The notes under the pieces: model-generated
The model's database searches: none
What the model was told of the DNA's origin: nothing
The model's input: the letters and a program-made list of their open reading frames with translations, nothing else
Position numbers and translations under genes: made by a program
Source of the DNA: Nilaparvata lugens
Taxonomy: Eukaryota > Arthropoda > Insecta > Hemiptera > Delphacidae
DNA length: 64,000 nucleotides
Assembly: GCF_014356525.2 (NCBI RefSeq)
Contig: NC_052511.1
Coordinates: 14,307,942-14,371,941 of the forward strand
Direction: 5' to 3'
Shown here: piece by piece, positions 1 to 13,430 of the stretch
Position numbering within the stretch: the first letter of the stretch is position 1
Layout: each line of letters opens with the position of its first letter

Positions 1-3000
1 AAAGATCACATAAAGATATAGTCTCATTTATTATAATGTGTTTTATTCCGGGTTTAAACGAACGGCTGATTTATCTCCATTTAAAACGAGATGGTGCTTA
101 CGGGCCTAAGTAAGGATTGAGATTTCTTCATGTTTTAATTTTGACTCCTCAGGACTACGTAGCCTCTTCTCTGCATTTCCTCCTATACTGCAGTACTGTA
201 CTAGTAAACCTAATAAAAGGAATTCTGGATGTATGATGTCCTCTTTGGTAGGAGTAATCCTGAAATCCATGTATAGAATAAAAAAAAACCTAAAATCCAT
301 GTATAGGTGACCATCGAAAACCTAGAAGTTAGTTGAAAAGTAGAAGTATCACCAGTGTAGAAAATATGGATTCTCTCTTACTCGAATGAAATATTGGTTT
401 ACCTACTGCTAACTGCTAACAAAGAATATAAGGTAAAGAGAAAGCTATATGATATGAAGAATAAAGTTAATGTTTTCACTGAACTATAAGAAATAACAAT
501 AATTATATAGCCTAGTATCTACAATTCAGTACGTCTCGTAGAATGTGTTCCATAACTGTATTGTGTAGTTTCATTGAGTTTCTAAATTCAGTTAGAAGAA
601 ATACTTTATTCACTGTTTTCTGTTATTGTTCATTGAGATATTACCGATAACAAAAGTACAAAACACTTTTATTGAATGATCGTGTAGTGTCACACGTGTG
701 ATATGTGCCAATGACATTGTCTAAATTACTCTACCATCAATTTCGTGAGGAATTAGCAGACCTTCGCAATCCGCTCCACATTTCGATAAGATCTTTGCCG
801 AGCAATCGGTTGATATCTGATGCACGATCTTGTCTTTTATTACATCGCAATTGTTATTATTATTATTGTAGAATGTTGTTTGGCCACTCAGTAAATAAAA
901 GCGTGGCTAAAGGTATGAACTAATTTCGTTCGTTTACAGGTGTGTCAAATCATTATACATTATTATAACTTTGTAGGTCCGCCTGTTACTACGTTTCTGT
1001 ACTATTCATGTCTTAATAATTCGGTTTCAGAAAGATAGCTGCCTCCATGTTTATAATACTAATTTATTAATTACTAATGTTAATAAGAAATTGGGGTTCA
1101 AAAAATGCTCACAGTAGAATTGCTGTTATGAAGATGTGATCCGAGAGCAAAGGTAATTTATAACTTGTTTGAATTATAGGTTAATAATCCAGCAGACCTT
1201 TCAATATAGGAAGAAATCCCAACGAAACCAATCAGTGAGAGAATTCTCCCGAATTTATGATCATCATGACTCTGTGTTGATCTTGAATGCATCGAATGGA
1301 CATCAGCATCATAAATCAGTAATAATAACGATTCAATCAATTCAATGGGTGGATGATAGGATGGTTTATGGATAGAATCGATTGAAAAAATATGTAAAAA
1401 GAGAAAAAAATGATTGAATCATAGATCAATGGAAAACGAGAACAATGACGAATCAACATCCTTACTAATTCCAGAATAAGGTATACTGAAAAAATTCTGG
1501 AAAGAAAGTTGGGTGACCTTTCCAGGTACAAAAACCTGTCAAACTAATTCAGCTGGAATGTTATGTAAAATAGATTGTTTGTACTTTCAATAAATGAAAT
1601 GTTGTGACAACCTTTTACCTATATGGCAATTGTGAATGAGAACAATAATGAGACATACTTATACGGGAGGCATGCTCCAGTGAGCAAGACCCGATCCTGT
1701 AGGATTGTCTGAAGAGAGAAAGATATAGAAAGAAAAAGAGAGAAAGAGATGTGAGAGTGAAGTAAAAGTTCACGTTTGAATGAGATACGGAGCACACGTC
1801 ATGTGACTTTGAAGCTCTCTTTTCGGAAATGCTCAGACATACTTCTCTCTTCTTTTGTGCAGCTTCCGTTCAAATCTTTACCATCTCAAATGGTATCATG
1901 TCTATTATGTCACCTTGCAGAATGCCGAGTCTGTGACTTTGTTACCGAATCAGTCAGACTCCAATGAAGAACAATGTAACCCAGAATCAAAAGTAGACTA
2001 GCAAATTCTTTTTATGGAAGAACTACTAAAATACTTTAACCGGAAAGGTCGTTAAAGAATGTGATTGAATTTGAAAGTGTAATGTAAACATTACGTGTGT
2101 GGGATGACTTGCAAGTTGGTGATGCAATCAATGGATTGTTTGTTAATGTTAAGTTTTTCCAATCGACTGGCTGAAACTTTCAATTGCGTATTTATATTTG
2201 GAGAAATTTCAGCATTCTCATTGACTCGTATGGTATCGTTCGTCAGTATCCATCGTGCAATATTTATATTTCCAAATAACTTTTTCCTCCATGATGAATG
2301 CACCATAATTTTCAATCAAAGGACTTGAATTGTGACAATCACATCACTTGGAACTAGTTTTTGTTTAACTAGTTACAATTGTTACATCGTCATCAATCTC
2401 TAGTAGTCTAACAGGCCTAAGCTGAAAGATTGAACATTTTTGAAAAACTGGATTTGGTTGTTACACTACAACTGTATTATAACCTTTCTAGCCTAAATTG
2501 AAAACTTGAACTCCAATCATCAGAACATTACAGTATGAACGAAACCTTATGATTGGTCGTTGATCAACCTATGAAGGTTGAGCTCTGCTATTGGCCGAGA
2601 CGAGGCACGCCCAAAATGAGCGTAGTGATCAAATAATTTCAGAAGCACATTGTCGCTGCGCTTTCGGAGATTTATGATGGTGTAACTCCCGTTTTTCAAA
2701 AATGTTGAGATGAATGAGTGATTCTGGCAACTATGCATTTTTTGAGCTCTCATCAACTCTTATTCCGTTCTTCAAACAGTACTCCAAATTTTAATTGGAC
2801 TAAATTTTTGGTCATAACGATGTCGTTAAGTTACGTGAAATTCAGTTAGATCGTGAGAGCATAATGTTTCTGAAGAATAGGATATCAGGAAATGTGTGGT
2901 CAAAAACCTTGGCCCTGGCCTGAGGATAAAGACCTATGTAATTACATTCACATACTGAGCTGTCTGTCAGAATGCCACTGCTCAATTCCATTGCCAAGTG

Positions 3001-4157
3001 AAAGTTGTACTAAATGCCTGAGAATTCCGTTCTATGTTGCATTGCTCTATGCTTACAGTAAACATGCTAGGCTGACTAATGAATCAGATTATTTCATAAG
3101 CATTGTGAACTCAACATGAGGTATGTTATGTTGTTGGATTACGAAATGTTATTATTTGAATGTTTGTATTGTTTTCATATTCGAATCTGAGTTATTATAT
3201 TTTATAGGAAGAAAAATTTTGAAGTGCCTGTAATTGGAGATTGGAAATCATCATTTTCATGTAAATTTCGAAACATGGAACAAGATAGTAAGTAATACTG
3301 TGAATAGTGCTACTAGTACTATTTTTCTCAAGTGATTTTGGAGTTTTGTTTTGTGTTTTTGGCTTTCTTAAATCAAAGGTAACTTTTTCAAAATGAAATT
3401 CATGTGAAAATCAAGAAGAACAATCACAGTTGTCCGTGATGGGAGATTGTGGTTATGTCGGCTAAGTGGAACTTCCTACGCGACTCCCCACAATTCAAGT
3501 CATACACTAAGGGGCGATTGCTGAGATCGGGTCTGGCTAACCCCGGCGCAACGTTGGTCTAGCGCAACTTTGGTCTCGGCTAAAAAATCGGTTTGCTGAG
3601 ATCGAGTTTAGCTGTCGGTCATCTCTTGGTCGAGAATGACAAGAAAAGTGATCATTATAGAAAATGTATGGAACTCATTATCCAGGATAATATTAAATTA
3701 TCTAATTATTCAGCGATACTCTTCATTATTTTAAAATTTGATTTCTAGAATTTAGAACTTTTGTAATAATCATAAATTGAGATTAGGAATGATGAAACAA
3801 ATCAAGACTAGAGTGAAAACCAGATTAAATAGAGTGAAACAAACTTTGCAAAACATGCTGAATATCGTATTGTAGTGTCATATTATAATTTATTGAGCCT
3901 CAAATAATGATTGATGAATTCCTGATGTTGTCAAGTTCAAGTAGTGGTTCTGCATCATATTAATTCTTACAATGTTTCCTTTAAAGGGGATGTTATATGA
4001 TAAACATAGACAATGGATTATTGTAGCCTTTATAAGTTTGTTCTATTTCATTCTCGAAATTGATTCTCCAAAATTAATTTCTATGTAGTTCCAACGAGCA
4101 ACATGCAAGCATCCTATCCCTATCGTTCCAAAGTATCCATTATTATCCAATTATTAT
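1..4157. other. Unassigned AT-rich DNA
   Basis: No gene family, RNA gene or complete mobile element is recognisable here. Open frames are 60-77 codons, the number expected by chance. Three local oddities stand out. A purine-only run lies at about 1711-1762. A segment at about 2537-2640 has a diverged relative at 57.63-57.73 kb. A short GC-richer patch at about 3510-3615 contains two internal direct repeats. A 75-codon frame at 2892-3119 (+), which follows an AG and has several cysteines (CNYIHILSCLSECHC), might be exon debris but has no supporting donor or homologue that I recognise. Confidence 0.6.
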
Positions 4158-4279
4158 ACATACATACATACATACTACATACATACATACATACATACAT
4201 ACATACATACATACATACATACATACATACATACATACATACATACATACATACATACATACATACATACATACATACA

Positions 4280-4310
<31 letters not shown>
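4158..4310. repeat. (CATA)n microsatellite
   Basis: About 38 consecutive CATA/TACA tetranucleotides run across this stretch, with one short interruption near 4174. Open frames on both strands read as HTYI repeats (+) or MYVC repeats (-) only because of the tetranucleotide; they are not genes. A short (CATA)4 also sits at about 5478 and 7402 inside the tandem duplication. Confidence 0.97.
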
Positions 4311-5409
4311 TTATTATCCAATTGAGTATTACCTTGATAATTATAATAGATAAAGCATACACAGACGTCGCTGTGCTTATTTTAAGTCATTATGTATGAG
4401 CGATGAACAGCTTTCATGTGCTTGAAGTTTTCAAGGTAACTATGTAAATTCACTTCGCTCCTGCATTCCTCAGCTACATCATTACCGAACTATTTCTTCT
4501 AATACAGTTCCAATGAGCTATTACCTGCACTTCTTGAAAAATCTTCTGCACGATACCAATAAACGCCGCACTTGCAATATACTACACTTACTACAAACTT
4601 GCACTGCTGTAGGCCTACACTGTAGCGGTAGGTCTGCATTACTGCATAGTGCTCTTCTATCAGTACTCTCCCTATTATCATACATATAGCTCCTATTACT
4701 GTACCTGTTTCCATACCTATATACCATACTGACACAGTTCAATTTTTACACAATCTCTGTTCTATTACGGAATCCGCGTTCGATTCAAGTTGAAGTATCC
4801 TGATGCTAGAAGTCTCTTGTTCCTTTCAAGGCCGGATCCCAGTGAAGAATATGATATCCTATTGCTAATCATATACTTTCACCTGTGTGTAATCGAATGG
4901 GATGCAAGGATAATGTCACCCACCCACAATGCTACAATACACACCTTGTATGCTGATGAGGGGGAGCAGTGCCATTTTTAATATTGCTGAATCACTTATT
5001 GATATTTGACACAAGTATTCAAATTGCATTTGTTATCGATTACAGAATATTCTCTAATAGATCTGTAGCTAGATTCTTCAATAGGTAGGAAGATTCTCTA
5101 TAGACATGGTGCTTCCAATAGAACTATATTGCGAAATTACACTTGTGGATCTTAATTCTAAATTTAGCGTTGGAACACCATCCTTTATAGGAACTAAAAT
5201 TACTAAATCTACTATATACACTGAATTGCTATGTATTATTACATAGTTTTTCAATTTGAATTCAATTTTTATATTCCTATAATCTTTATACATTGTCAGT
5301 ACGGTAGTAATATTGTGATAATCTACTGATTAGTAGTATCACAGTATCGAGCATTTCCTTTTCCTTTCATATTATTATCCTGAAAATGCAAAATTTCGAA
5401 TGCACCGAC
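4311..5409. other. Unassigned DNA between microsatellite and duplication
   Basis: Nothing identifiable is seen. A minus-strand pair of overlapping frames near 4499-4742 shows no domain or codon signal and is not reported as a gene. Confidence 0.5.
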
Positions 5410-7332
5410 GTGCAATTAAAAAAGGAACATTTCTCACAAATTTCACGCAGATCTGTTTCTTGCGTTTCGTCGAAATGCATACATACATACATACAGACAG
5501 AAGCAAATCCCATACAGTTAAAACGAAGGCCTCACTACGCTCGGACAATAATTAGTGGTCCACGAAAAAAACTTTTCCAATTGAGGATATTTCTAATGAA
5601 ATCAAGAAATTTAACAGTTTTAATCGATTGAAGATAAGACATATAACAATAATTCCCACAAACAATCAATATTTCGACGCTGACGCTGATCGATATGTTG
5701 AGCATTTAATTAGGGTACCAAAAATAATTATTATTATCGAGAGAAAGGAATTTAATTTGTGTGACATTGGTTACGTGTCTATCGAACCCAACGATGATGG
5801 TGATGGCTGAGTCACACCAATTCCTTGAGAAGTCAAATATCAATGTGGTCCCACCCAGAACAATGTCAAGTGACGTTATTCACGTTTTAAGCCGTTCAAA
5901 TTACATGGATTTTCTTTGTTGTACTCTAATACGATAAATGTACAAGCATAATACGCCCTTTCACCCGGCATTAGCTCATTAGCTGTCAAGTGGAATCGTT
6001 GGTAACTGGTTTTTGTTCCTCATTCGTTCATAAAAGCCTTGAAATTGGCCTTGTCGAGGGTTCATTAGTCTTCAAATGTGTCGGTCAACAAATTAGCTTC
6101 AGCCTAAATACCGTAAGTAAAACCATTTGATACCAATAATCTGTTCATTTTCCAATGCAGATCGTTACACAGATTGTAGTTTTCCAAGTTTATTCCTTAT
6201 CTGTTTGAAATCTCTAATTATTGGCACATTTCTTCCCTTCGATCCAAATATGTTATTATGCAATTAACACTTTGTGGAATTAGTATAATATATAGTGAAA
6301 TATTATTCTATTTAAAAATCTCTCTTCTCTTGAATCCACATGATCTACGTGAGCTCTGCAAAACCACATCTTCCATTTCAAATATATGAAGTACCCTACA
6401 ATAACTACCTGAAAACAATTGGACAAGATTAAACTTATGCATAATTATCTTGTCGAAATCCAAGGAATCGAGTAAAATGATTGTCCATTATTTTTTTCTC
6501 GGAAGTTACATGATAGTAGGTCTATGTACGATTATGTCCAACACGGAATGAACAGTTGGGAATTGCTCGATTTTATGAATAGAGGAGATTGGGAGAGATG
6601 GCCGAAGAGATGGAGGGAGTCAGTTCCAGGTTCCTGCACATCTACTACACAGCGTCCAACTAGCGTAAAAATCAACCATAAATAGACTTTTTCTAAATAA
6701 AAAATCGCCTAGTAAATCAAAGTCAGTGATAAATCATCGGCGATTTTATGTTGAGTCACAAGCCACAAGTTACTATTCGCTTGTTTCCTGTGACTGTTCT
6801 CATGAATCTTGGTGCATTTTTTTCAATTATTTATATTAAAACTAGTCACTAGGACTAACCATTAATTTTGTTCTCTTATTTCTTATCCTCAAATATTAAT
6901 TTTTATTGATAAAGTCTTCCAGTGAAGCCTACAGTTTCCATGTATATGATTTTACTACTTTTAATTCTTTCACTAAACTTTTATTTAATATCCTTTTTTT
7001 CACTTCACAAGCACTACACCAACTCGAAGGGCTTTGTTCTTAGTGAATGTTTGAATATTATTTGAATGAGCAAGATACCTATAGAGTTTTAGCTGCAGCA
7101 TGGAGAGGTACTTGCATTTATTTGCTGGATTGATAGGCACATTAACAGTGTAGCAGAGAATCTCGCTATTAACTGGAGATAAATTATTTAATGAATACGA
7201 GTAGTATTCAATACATATTCATATTCCAGTTCTACGGTGTAGATCAAGACGGTTTGTAGGCTTATATATGGACCCGAAGCCCTTTATAAACCCAGAAACC
7301 TGATCAGGTCAACACTCTTATAGTAAATTCAA
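5410..7332 (+). repeat. Tandem segmental duplication, copy 1
   Basis: This is the first copy of a 1.92-kb unit repeated head to tail. It begins at GTGCAATTAAAAAAGGAAC (5410) and runs to ATTCAA just before the same words restart at 7333. Differences seen against copy 2 are few: one extra A near 6119, an extra T in copy 2 near 8381, an insertion of about 15 bp in copy 2 near 8315, and one substitution in a CTTCACAAGC/CTTCACTAGC word (about 7004/8942). No gene is recognised inside. A frame containing SRRSVSCVSSKC and a (CATA)4 run is shared by both copies and looks like generic repeat sequence. Confidence 0.95.
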
Positions 7333-9272
7333 GTGCAATTAAAAAAGGAACATTTCTCACAAATTTCACGCAGATCTGTTTCTTGCGTTTCGTCGAAATG
7401 CATACATACATACATACAGACAGAAGCAAATCCCATACAGTTAAAACGAAGGCCTCACTACGCTCGGACAATAATTAGTGGTCCACGAAAAAAACTTTTC
7501 CAATTGAGGATATTTCTAATGAAATCAAGAAATTTAACAGTTTTAATCGATTGAAGATAAGACATATAACAATAATTCCCACAAACAATCAATATTTCGA
7601 CGCTGACGCTGATCGATATGTTGAGCATTTAATTAGGGTACCAAAAATAATTATTATTATCGAGAGAAAGGAATTTAATTTGTGTGACATTGGTTACGTG
7701 TCTATCGAACCCAACGATGATGGTGATGGCTGAGTCACACCAATTCCTTGAGAAGTCAAATATCAATGTGGTCCCACCCAGAACAATGTCAAGTGACGTT
7801 ATTCACGTTTTAAGCCGTTCAAATTACATGGATTTTCTTTGTTGTACTCTAATACGATAAATGTACAAGCATAATACGCCCTTTCACCCGGCATTAGCTC
7901 ATTAGCTGTCAAGTGGAATCGTTGGTAACTGGTTTTTGTTCCTCATTCGTTCATAAAAGCCTTGAAATTGGCCTTGTCGAGGGTTCATTAGTCTTCAAAT
8001 GTGTCGGTCAACAAATTAGCTTCAGCCTAAATACCGTAAGTAAACCATTTGATACCAATAATCTGTTCATTTTCCAATGCAGATCGTTACACAGATTGTA
8101 GTTTTCCAAGTTTATTCCTTATCTGTTTGAAATCTCTAATTATTGGCACATTTCTTCCCTTCGATCCAAATATGTTATTATGCAATTAACACTTTGTGGA
8201 ATTAGTATAATATATAGTGAAATATTATTCTATTTAAAAATCTCTCTTCTCTTGAATCCACATGATCTACGTGAGCTCTGCAAAACCACATCTTCCATTT
8301 CAAATATATGAAGTGGAATAACTACAATAACCCTACAATAACTACCTGAAAACAATTGGACAAGATTAAACTTATGCATAATTTATCTTGTCGAAATCCA
8401 AGGAATCGAGTAAAATGATTGTCCATTATTTTTTTCTCGGAAGTTACATGATAGTAGGTCTATGTACGATTATGTCCAACACGGAATGAACAGTTGGGAA
8501 TTGCTCGATTTTATGAATAGAGGAGATTGGGAGAGATGGCCGAAGAGATGGAGGGAGTCAGTTCCAGGTTCCTGCACATCTACTACACAGCGTCCAACTA
8601 GCGTAAAAATCAACCATAAATAGACTTTTTCTAAATAAAAAATCGCCTAGTAAATCAAAGTCAGTGATAAATCATCGGCGATTTTATGTTGAGTCACAAG
8701 CCACAAGTTACTATTCGCTTGTTTCCTGTGACTGTTCTCATGAATCTTGGTGCATTTTTTTCAATTATTTATATTAAAACTAGTCACTAGGACTAACCAT
8801 TAATTTTGTTCTCTTATTTCTTATCCTCAAATATTAATTTTTATTGATAAAGTCTTCCAGTGAAGCCTACAGTTTCCATGTATATGATTTTACTACTTTT
8901 AATTCTTTCACTAAACTTTTATTTAATATCCTTTTTTTCACTTCACTAGCACTACACCAACTCGAAGGGCTTTGTTCTTAGTGAATGTTTGAATATTATT
9001 TGAATGAGCAAGATACCTATAGAGTTTTAGCTGCAGCATGGAGAGGTACTTGCATTTATTTGCTGGATTGATAGGCACATTAACAGTGTAGCAGAGAATC
9101 TCGCTATTAACTGGAGATAAATTATTTAATGAATACGAGTAGTATTCAATACATATTCATATTCCAGTTCTACGGTGTAGATCAAGACGGTTTGTAGGCT
9201 TATATATGGACCCGAAGCCCTTTATAAACCCAGAAACCTGATCAGGTCAACACTCTTATAGTAAATTCAAGT
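7333..9272 (+). repeat. Tandem segmental duplication, copy 2
   Basis: This is the second copy of the same unit, about 15 bp longer because of a small AATAACTAC-type expansion near 8315-8330. The outer breakpoint reads TTCAAGTCCAATG where the inner junction reads TTCAAGTGCAATT. The breakpoint microhomology is therefore only about 2 bp exactly (GT), or a GTSCAAT word when one mismatch is allowed. The near identity implies a very recent event or an assembly artefact such as uncollapsed haplotypes. Confidence 0.95.
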
Positions 9273-10118
9273 CCAATGAAAGAGAAATGGAGCATTTTGA
9301 AATGCTTAGCCATTTCGGAACCGGTTGCAAGTCACGAAAATAACAGACCATCAGATGTTGGAATGAGATGTTTTACTTTTTGTAACCAGTTTGAGACCTT
9401 CTGCAAACTCTCACTTTCAGTTGGGGATTCATTCTTTACAAAATCAAATATGTTAGTTCATTGTGAATTGATTAGACTGTATATTTAAGCGGTATCAGGT
9501 CAAACTTGTCACGTGGTCTTCCTTAATAGATCACAAAGTCTGTGTCGCATGGAGCTGTTATTGGCGAGAGAAAATGGCATTCCGCTTGGAAAAAGGTATT
9601 GGAATTTTTTACAATATGCTATCATTCCCAATCATAAGTGGTTTGAAATGATAGAAACATTATAATTGGGTGAAAAATCATAATCCATGCATCCTGGTCA
9701 AATTTACCTTTATAATAATCTATTTGAGCGGTTATTGTCCCAATAACGGACTAATAGCGCTCCTGATCCTGACCTTCACCACAAAATATGGAGGGACATT
9801 ATAACGCTGTTCATTAATCCGTACCTTTATTACCAAACTCATGGGTCTAGTTCGTCTTATTTTCAATGCCATTTCGTACATGGAGTGTATTCATGTGGTG
9901 GGTGACCTTTTTTTGCAAGTTTCTTTGCTCAACGATGTTACCAAAGTTCAAGTTCGATTATAGTGGTTTTAATATGCATAATTTTGTATCAGACAGGGTC
10001 ATATTGAAATATGTTTTGTCTCCAGGCACTATTTAAAGAGCCGTCTACTTGAAAGATTACACATACGTGCAGAAATGAATTTAGAAAAATACTACTAAAT
10101 ATAAGCAGAGAAAACTTC
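9273..10118. other. Unassigned DNA
   Basis: A 70-codon frame at 9276-9488 (+) begins right after the duplication boundary. It has no recognisable domain, and I see no supporting splice or promoter signal. Confidence 0.4.
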
Positions 10119-10123
10119 TATAA

Positions 10124-10820
10124 TAGCCCAGTCAATAAAGGTTTTTTCGATCCGAAAATTAAATTTCTCACCATCGATAGAACCCTCCCAGAGGGTCATT
10201 CTCCCAAAATTCCCAAGAAATCCCCTTGGAGCTTTCCCCCTGGCCCCCCTCAAAGTTGAAAAATGCAGAAAATCACGGAAAATAAATTATCTCTGTACCC
10301 ATTGATCAGAAAAAGTTCTATCATATGTAATTCGATTCGTTACATAATGGACTACAATATTGAATATATTCATTTTTTCAATAAAATTAATAGTTTTCTT
10401 GATAAAATAATATATATGTAAAAATTTAGGGGGTTTGCGATTTGATTTTTTTGTTATCTTCGATTAACTTCAAAGTAAGTAGTTTTAAAGAGAAATGAGC
10501 CAAATAATAAATGTAGCCACTCTCTTTTCAAATCCATTGATGTATATTGTTATTTATTTGTGATTCGATTTGACGCCGTGGAAGGGGAAACAGTCGACGC
10601 GGAACGGCGCGGCTGACTCTCTTAGCCATAGTAAACAGCAAACTGGAAATCAATTATCTCTGTAACTATTAATCGATTCATTTCCTCAATAATCGAGCAG
10701 TTTCCTTGATAAAATAATATAATGTAAAAATTTAGGGGTTTTTCGATTTGATTTTTTTGTTTTCTCCGATTAACTTCGAAGCAAGTAATTTTAAAGAACA
10801 ATGTGACGAATAATTATAGG
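10124..10820 (+). repeat. Left inverted arm of foldback element
   Basis: This arm contains one terminal block (10124-10260) and two subunits ending in the TTAGGGG-TTTTTTGTTTTC-CGATTAACTTCGAAG theme. The GC-rich core (about 10573-10640) occurs once. The reverse complement of this arm matches the right arm with scattered substitutions, by eye roughly 85-90%. Confidence 0.85.
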
Positions 10821-12514
10821 TAACACAATTATTTGATATAGGCAATGATCATCATAATAGTAATTTAATGAAAATTGTTCGACGTAAGATAAGCTACATA
10901 TTTAAGGTAATCAACGTATTTAGGATTATCATGTTTATGAATGAAAGCGAGACTGTGATAGAAGATTAGTCAAACTGAAATATAAACATTATATACAATG
11001 CATATTTCTGATCAACTATAATTACAAATGATAGTATCAAGCCGAAATGAATTGAGCAACTGAATTTCAAAGTTACTATCCACTGTTCAAATCGCACTAT
11101 GATTTCCTTTTACCTCCAAATGGATTGAATTGCCTCACTCTTCAACGTAACAATTATTGTAAAAAAACCAGTGGAATGTGAACGTCATCCAAATAGCATT
11201 TGAATTTAAATTTTCAGATCATGAAATTCATAAAAAACTAATTCTTGAGAGAATAGTGATGAATTGCAAACAGTGCAAGTAACATTGATACAAAGCGATA
11301 CAATGAAAATCAACATCGATTAATTTAATACTGGACTTATCAAATTTATATTACCGTTAATTTATATTATTTATAAAGCTTATAAAATGTAAAACCAACA
11401 TTTTAAATTTTCTCTACTGGAGCAAAACATCGATAGAAAATAAAGAAGAGCCCATTATAAGCACAATATACTTGTGTACTAGAATTCACTTGAACTAACT
11501 CATCACTTTAACCCTTCAATGATCACAATGAACTAGAATGGTATAAAAACCATGAAATTGATAATCAGGTACATTTTTCAAATAGCTTCACCCAACTAAA
11601 TCTGTGAATGCCAAGTCATAAGAAATCATGTTCAATAGATTTAATTTGAATGCTTCAAATAGAAAATGATCTATTCTTTTGGTGCCCAAATCAAAATCAA
11701 TATCAATCAACATTAATCGACATCAAGAAAAGCTTCTGCCAACCTTGTGATTCCAGTATGATTCTGCTCATGCTTTACTTCCATTTATAAAGCTCTCATT
11801 AAGGCCCTTGTGTAATGAATGACAAGATGCGAGTGGAGGTGAAAAATCTATATGTTAACAAAAATAATAGAAGATGATGAATCATCTTTCATTTAATCTT
11901 ATACGGTAGGGTACTTTGTGGTTAAATGTGAAACACTTTCATGATTTTCTACCTTCTATGCATGCTTACTCTTCCTTAATTTGTATGTTTGCATGGCTTT
12001 CATCTTTAGAATCTACTGAATTTTCATATTCGACAGTCTAAATAATGTAGATTCAACTATTTATGCCACAGCCGTCATATATATTTGGCTCAACTGAAGG
12101 TATATTATCAACCTGGCTTGGAGAATATTAACTGTAGAAAACAGCAAACACTGCACGCTATGATTTTTCAGGAAATTGCCACTGTTAACACTATTGTAAT
12201 CTATGATTTATCTCAGTTTTTGACATTCATAACTTATGATAAATTTTAGCATAGAATTATGATCATACACACATATTTTAAATATGTATTTTATTATGTA
12301 ATAGTATGAATATTTTATCGGTTGCAAACAATATCTTTGTCTGTCATAGAATGCATGATTTAGCACATATATAACAACAAAATGATTTTAGAGAATTTAG
12401 AGAATTGAAATGTGAAAAATTAGTTTCATCGCATGTCAAAACAATAGACAAAATTGATTGTTTCGAGCGCCATAGTGTGAATAAGATGCAACTTAGAAAG
12501 CAGTTGTAGGCCTA

Positions 12515-13427
12515 CTACTGTATTTTACTGTTTACTATGGTGAAGAGAGTCAGCCACGCCGTACCGCGTCGACTGTTTCCCCTTCCACAGCGTCAAATCG
12601 AATCGCAAATAAATAACAATATACAACAATGAATTCGCAATGGATGTGGCTACATTAATTATCAGTCTAATTTTCTCTAGATTATTTGCTTCGAAGTTAA
12701 TCGGAGAAAACAAAAATCAAATCGATAAACCCCTACATTTTTACATATATATTATTTTATCAAGGAAACTGTTTGATTTATTGAGGAAATGAATACGACT
12801 AATATTTTAGTCCATAATGTAACGAAACGAACGACATATGATAAATCTTTTTTCCGATTAATGGTTACAGAGATAATTGATTTCCAGTTTGCTGTTTACT
12901 ATGGCTAAGAGAGTCAGCCGCGCCGTTCCGCGTCGACTGTTTCCCCTTCCACAGCGTCAAATCAAATCATAAATATATAACAGTATACATCAATGGATTT
13001 GCAATGACAGTGGCTACATTAACTATTTGGCTTATTTTCCTTTAAAACTGATTGTTTCGAAGTTAATCGAAGAAAACAAAAAAATCAAATCACAAACCCC
13101 CTAAATTTTTACATATATATTATTTTATCAAGAAAACTGTTGATTTTATTGGAAAAATGAATATAACTAATATTGTAGTCCATAATGTAACGAATCGAAT
13201 GGCATATAAAAGAACTGTTTTCGACCAATGGTTACAGAGACAATTGATTTCCCGTGTTTACCTGCATTTTTCATGTTTTAGGGGGCTGGGGCGGAAAGCT
13301 CCAAGGGGATTTCTTGAGACTTTTGGGAGAATGACTCTCTGGGAGGGCTCTATCGAGGATGAGAAATTCAGCTTTTATTTAATTTTCGGATCGAAACTGC
13401 TTTTTTGGATCTTCATTGACTGGGCTA
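12515..13427 (-). repeat. Right inverted arm of foldback element
   Basis: Read on the minus strand, this arm repeats the order of the left arm and then adds a second GC-rich core. The cores lie at about 12535-12597 and 12886-12962. A 97-codon plus-strand frame at 13157-13450 falls wholly within the arm and is a by-product of the repeat, not a gene. Confidence 0.85.
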
Positions 13428-13430
13428 TAA

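Larger units (their letters stand above)
10124..13427. mobile_element. Foldback-type element with long compound inverted repeats
   Basis: The left end begins TAGCCCAGTCAAT and the right end is its reverse complement, ATTGACTGGGCTA. The match continues inward for roughly 700 bp on the left (to about 10820) and about 900 bp on the right (from about 12515). Words shared by both arms in inverted order include TTTCGATCCGAAAATTAAA, AAGAAATCCCCTTGGAGC, GATAAAATAATATATATGT and a GC-rich core with GGAAACAGTCGACGCGG. The right arm holds one additional internal unit of about 350 bp. TAA or ATAAT is duplicated at the two outer edges, so the exact boundary is ambiguous. The 1.7-kb middle has no transposase-like ORF, so the element is non-autonomous. 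Superfamily is not assignable: foldback-like derivatives of P/Galileo, PIF-Harbinger or others remain possible. Confidence 0.85.

Noticed and set aside
4103..4399. 98- and 80-codon frames over the microsatellite (both strands)
   Set aside because: They are direct readings of CATA/TATG tetranucleotides, with no other coding content.
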